This document shows positions 62,524-64,000 of a stretch of DNA of 64,000 bases, piece by piece. The notes under the pieces were generated by a model that was not told the origin of the DNA, made no database searches, and saw only the letters and a list, made by a program, of their open reading frames with translations. The first letter of the stretch is position 1. Every line of letters begins with the position of its first letter. A program made the position numbers and the translations under genes. Source of the DNA: Pelagibacteraceae bacterium AG-404-P08 (GTDB lineage: Bacteria; Pseudomonadota; Alphaproteobacteria; HIMB59); the NCBI GenBank assembly GCA_003216195.1, contig QCJF01000003.1, positions 1 through 64,000 of the forward strand, read 5' to 3'.

Positions 62524-62580
62524 GATGACTACTACTTATGCTACATCTTACCAATAAAATCTACTTAGATTTAAATCCAA

Positions 62581-63105
62581 ATGTCAGATAATAAAAAACC
62601 AAGAAGAGATTTTATTAAATTATCAGCAATGACTCTAGGAGGGGTTGGGGCTGCTAGTTTACTTATTCCTTTTATATCAAGCATGAATCCAGGCAAAGAT
62701 ACTCTAGCCTTGGCATCAACTGAAATAGATTTATCTCCCTTGGAAGAGGGCCAGAGTTTGACAGTAATATGGAGAGGTAAACCTGTTTTTATAAAGCATC
62801 GAACAAAAAGTGAAATAGACAGTGCTAGAAATATTTCTTTAGAGGATCTACCAGATGCAGAGGAGGACTCTGCTAGAGTTCAAAAAGATAATTGGTTAGT
62901 TGTATTAGGTGTTTGTACTCATTTAGGGTGCGTACCTCTTGGACAAAAAGCTTCGGATACAAAAGGAGACTATGGCGGATGGTTTTGCCCTTGTCATGGT
63001 TCACATTATGACACTTCTGGCAGGATAAGAAAAGGACCAGCTCCGACTAACTTACCTGTTCCCCCTTACGTATTTTTAACTGATAACAGAATAAAGATAG
63101 GATAA
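62581..63105 (+). CDS. petA: Ubiquinol-cytochrome c reductase Rieske iron-sulfur subunit
   Basis: RRDFIKLSA Tat-like N-terminus, CTHLGCVP...CPCHGSHYD. Confidence 0.97.
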   Translation: MSDNKKPRRDFIKLSAMTLGGVGAASLLIPFISSMNPGKDTLALASTEIDLSPLEEGQSLTVIWRGKPVFIKHRTKSEIDSARNISLEDLPDAEEDSARVQKDNWLVVLGVCTHLGCVPLGQKASDTKGDYGGWFCPCHGSHYDTSGRIRKGPAPTNLPVPPYVFLTDNRIKIG

Positions 63106-63109
63106 TTTA

Positions 63110-64000
63110 ATGAGTTCAAACGAATTACAAGGTTATAAAAAAACACTAAATTCACCATACACTGGTATAAAAGGTTGGATTGACTCTAGACTTCCTCTAA
63201 TAAGAATGATGGAAGCAGAATATTTGAAGTTTCCTGTTCCAAAATCACTCAATTACTTTTGGTCATTTGGTGGTATAGCTATGTTCTGTCTTATAGGACT
63301 AATTTTAACTGGAATTTTTTTAGGATTTCATTACAAACCCTCAGCAGATGATGCCTTTGACTCTGTTGAAAGGATCATGAGGGACGTTAGTTTTGGTTGG
63401 TTAATTAGATATTTGCATGCCAACTTAGTGTCCTTTTTCTTTATAGCTACTTTTATTCACATTTTTAGAGCTCTTTATTTTGGATCATACAAGGCACCCA
63501 GAGAGTTAGTCTACATTTTCGGTTTGACCATGTTCATGCTGATGATGGCAACTGCATTTCTAGGATATACACTTCCATGGGGCCAGATGTCTTATTGGGG
63601 AGCAACAGTTATAACTAATCTTTTTTCAGCCATTCCTGTTGTAGGGGATGCTATACTCACATTACTTCTTGGTGACTTCACTGTTGGTGACTCAGCAGTT
63701 AATCGTTTTTATGTTCTTCACTGGTTATTAGCTTTCGCAATTGTCGGTTTAGTTGTCTTTCACGTAATTACGTTGCACATGACTGGTTCTAATAATCCGA
63801 CTGGTACAGAGCCACAAAGCTGGGATGAAACAGTGAGTTTTCATCCATACGTAACTATTAAAGATCTAAATGCCACAATATTTTTCTTTATCATTTTGGC
63901 ATTTATTCTCTTCTATTACCCAAATATTTTAGGTCACTCCGATAATTACATTAAAGCTAACCCTATGGTAACTCCTGCACATATTGTGCCTGAGTGGTAC
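63110..64000 (+). CDS. petB: Cytochrome b of bc1 complex, 3'-truncated by window end
   Basis: Not in ORF track (no stop in window); MSSNELQGYKKTLNSPYTGIKGWIDSRLPL..., heme-ligand His pairs (HANLVSFFFIATFIH, HWLLAFAIVGLVVFH), PEWY at window end. Confidence 0.96.
   Translation, partial: MSSNELQGYKKTLNSPYTGIKGWIDSRLPLIRMMEAEYLKFPVPKSLNYFWSFGGIAMFCLIGLILTGIFLGFHYKPSADDAFDSVERIMRDVSFGWLIRYLHANLVSFFFIATFIHIFRALYFGSYKAPRELVYIFGLTMFMLMMATAFLGYTLPWGQMSYWGATVITNLFSAIPVVGDAILTLLLGDFTVGDSAVNRFYVLHWLLAFAIVGLVVFHVITLHMTGSNNPTGTEPQSWDETVSFHPYVTIKDLNATIFFFIILAFILFYYPNILGHSDNYIKANPMVTPAHIVPEWY

Overview
AT-rich, gene-dense bacterial chromosomal window. Gene families and order (alpha-type cox operon with ctaB/ctaG/surf1, split atpF/atpF' F0 operon, ccrM, coq7, metX-metW behind a SAM-II-type riboswitch) point to a streamlined, probably marine, alphaproteobacterium; this placement is inference and was not tested by phylogeny. 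Content is almost entirely housekeeping: amino-acid synthesis (metXW, hisC, tyrA, lysA, argH, thrC, thrB), lipid A/Kdo export cluster (lpxL, lpxK, waaA, DUF374, msbA), cytochrome oxidase, ATP synthase F0, start of the bc1 operon, DNA repair/RNA modification enzymes, and two tRNAs (Leu-CAA, Gln-UUG). I found no CRISPR array, transposon, prophage or recognisable defence island, and no convincing wholly new system. The most notable signals are: (i) extreme junction compaction (all 11 convergent gene pairs abut or overlap; two divergent pairs share a CATG start-codon palindrome), (ii) a SAM-II-like aptamer with a possible competing stem upstream of metX and an uncharacterised CxxC protein in the same operon, (iii) a 16-bp perfect palindrome between an mntR regulator and a putative Mn transporter, (iv) unusually short or degenerate versions of SMC, CCA-adding enzyme and family-4 UDG, (v) GANTC sites just upstream of ccrM, and (vi) two small genes missed by the supplied ORF track (an LptM-like lipoprotein and a cox-operon small membrane protein).
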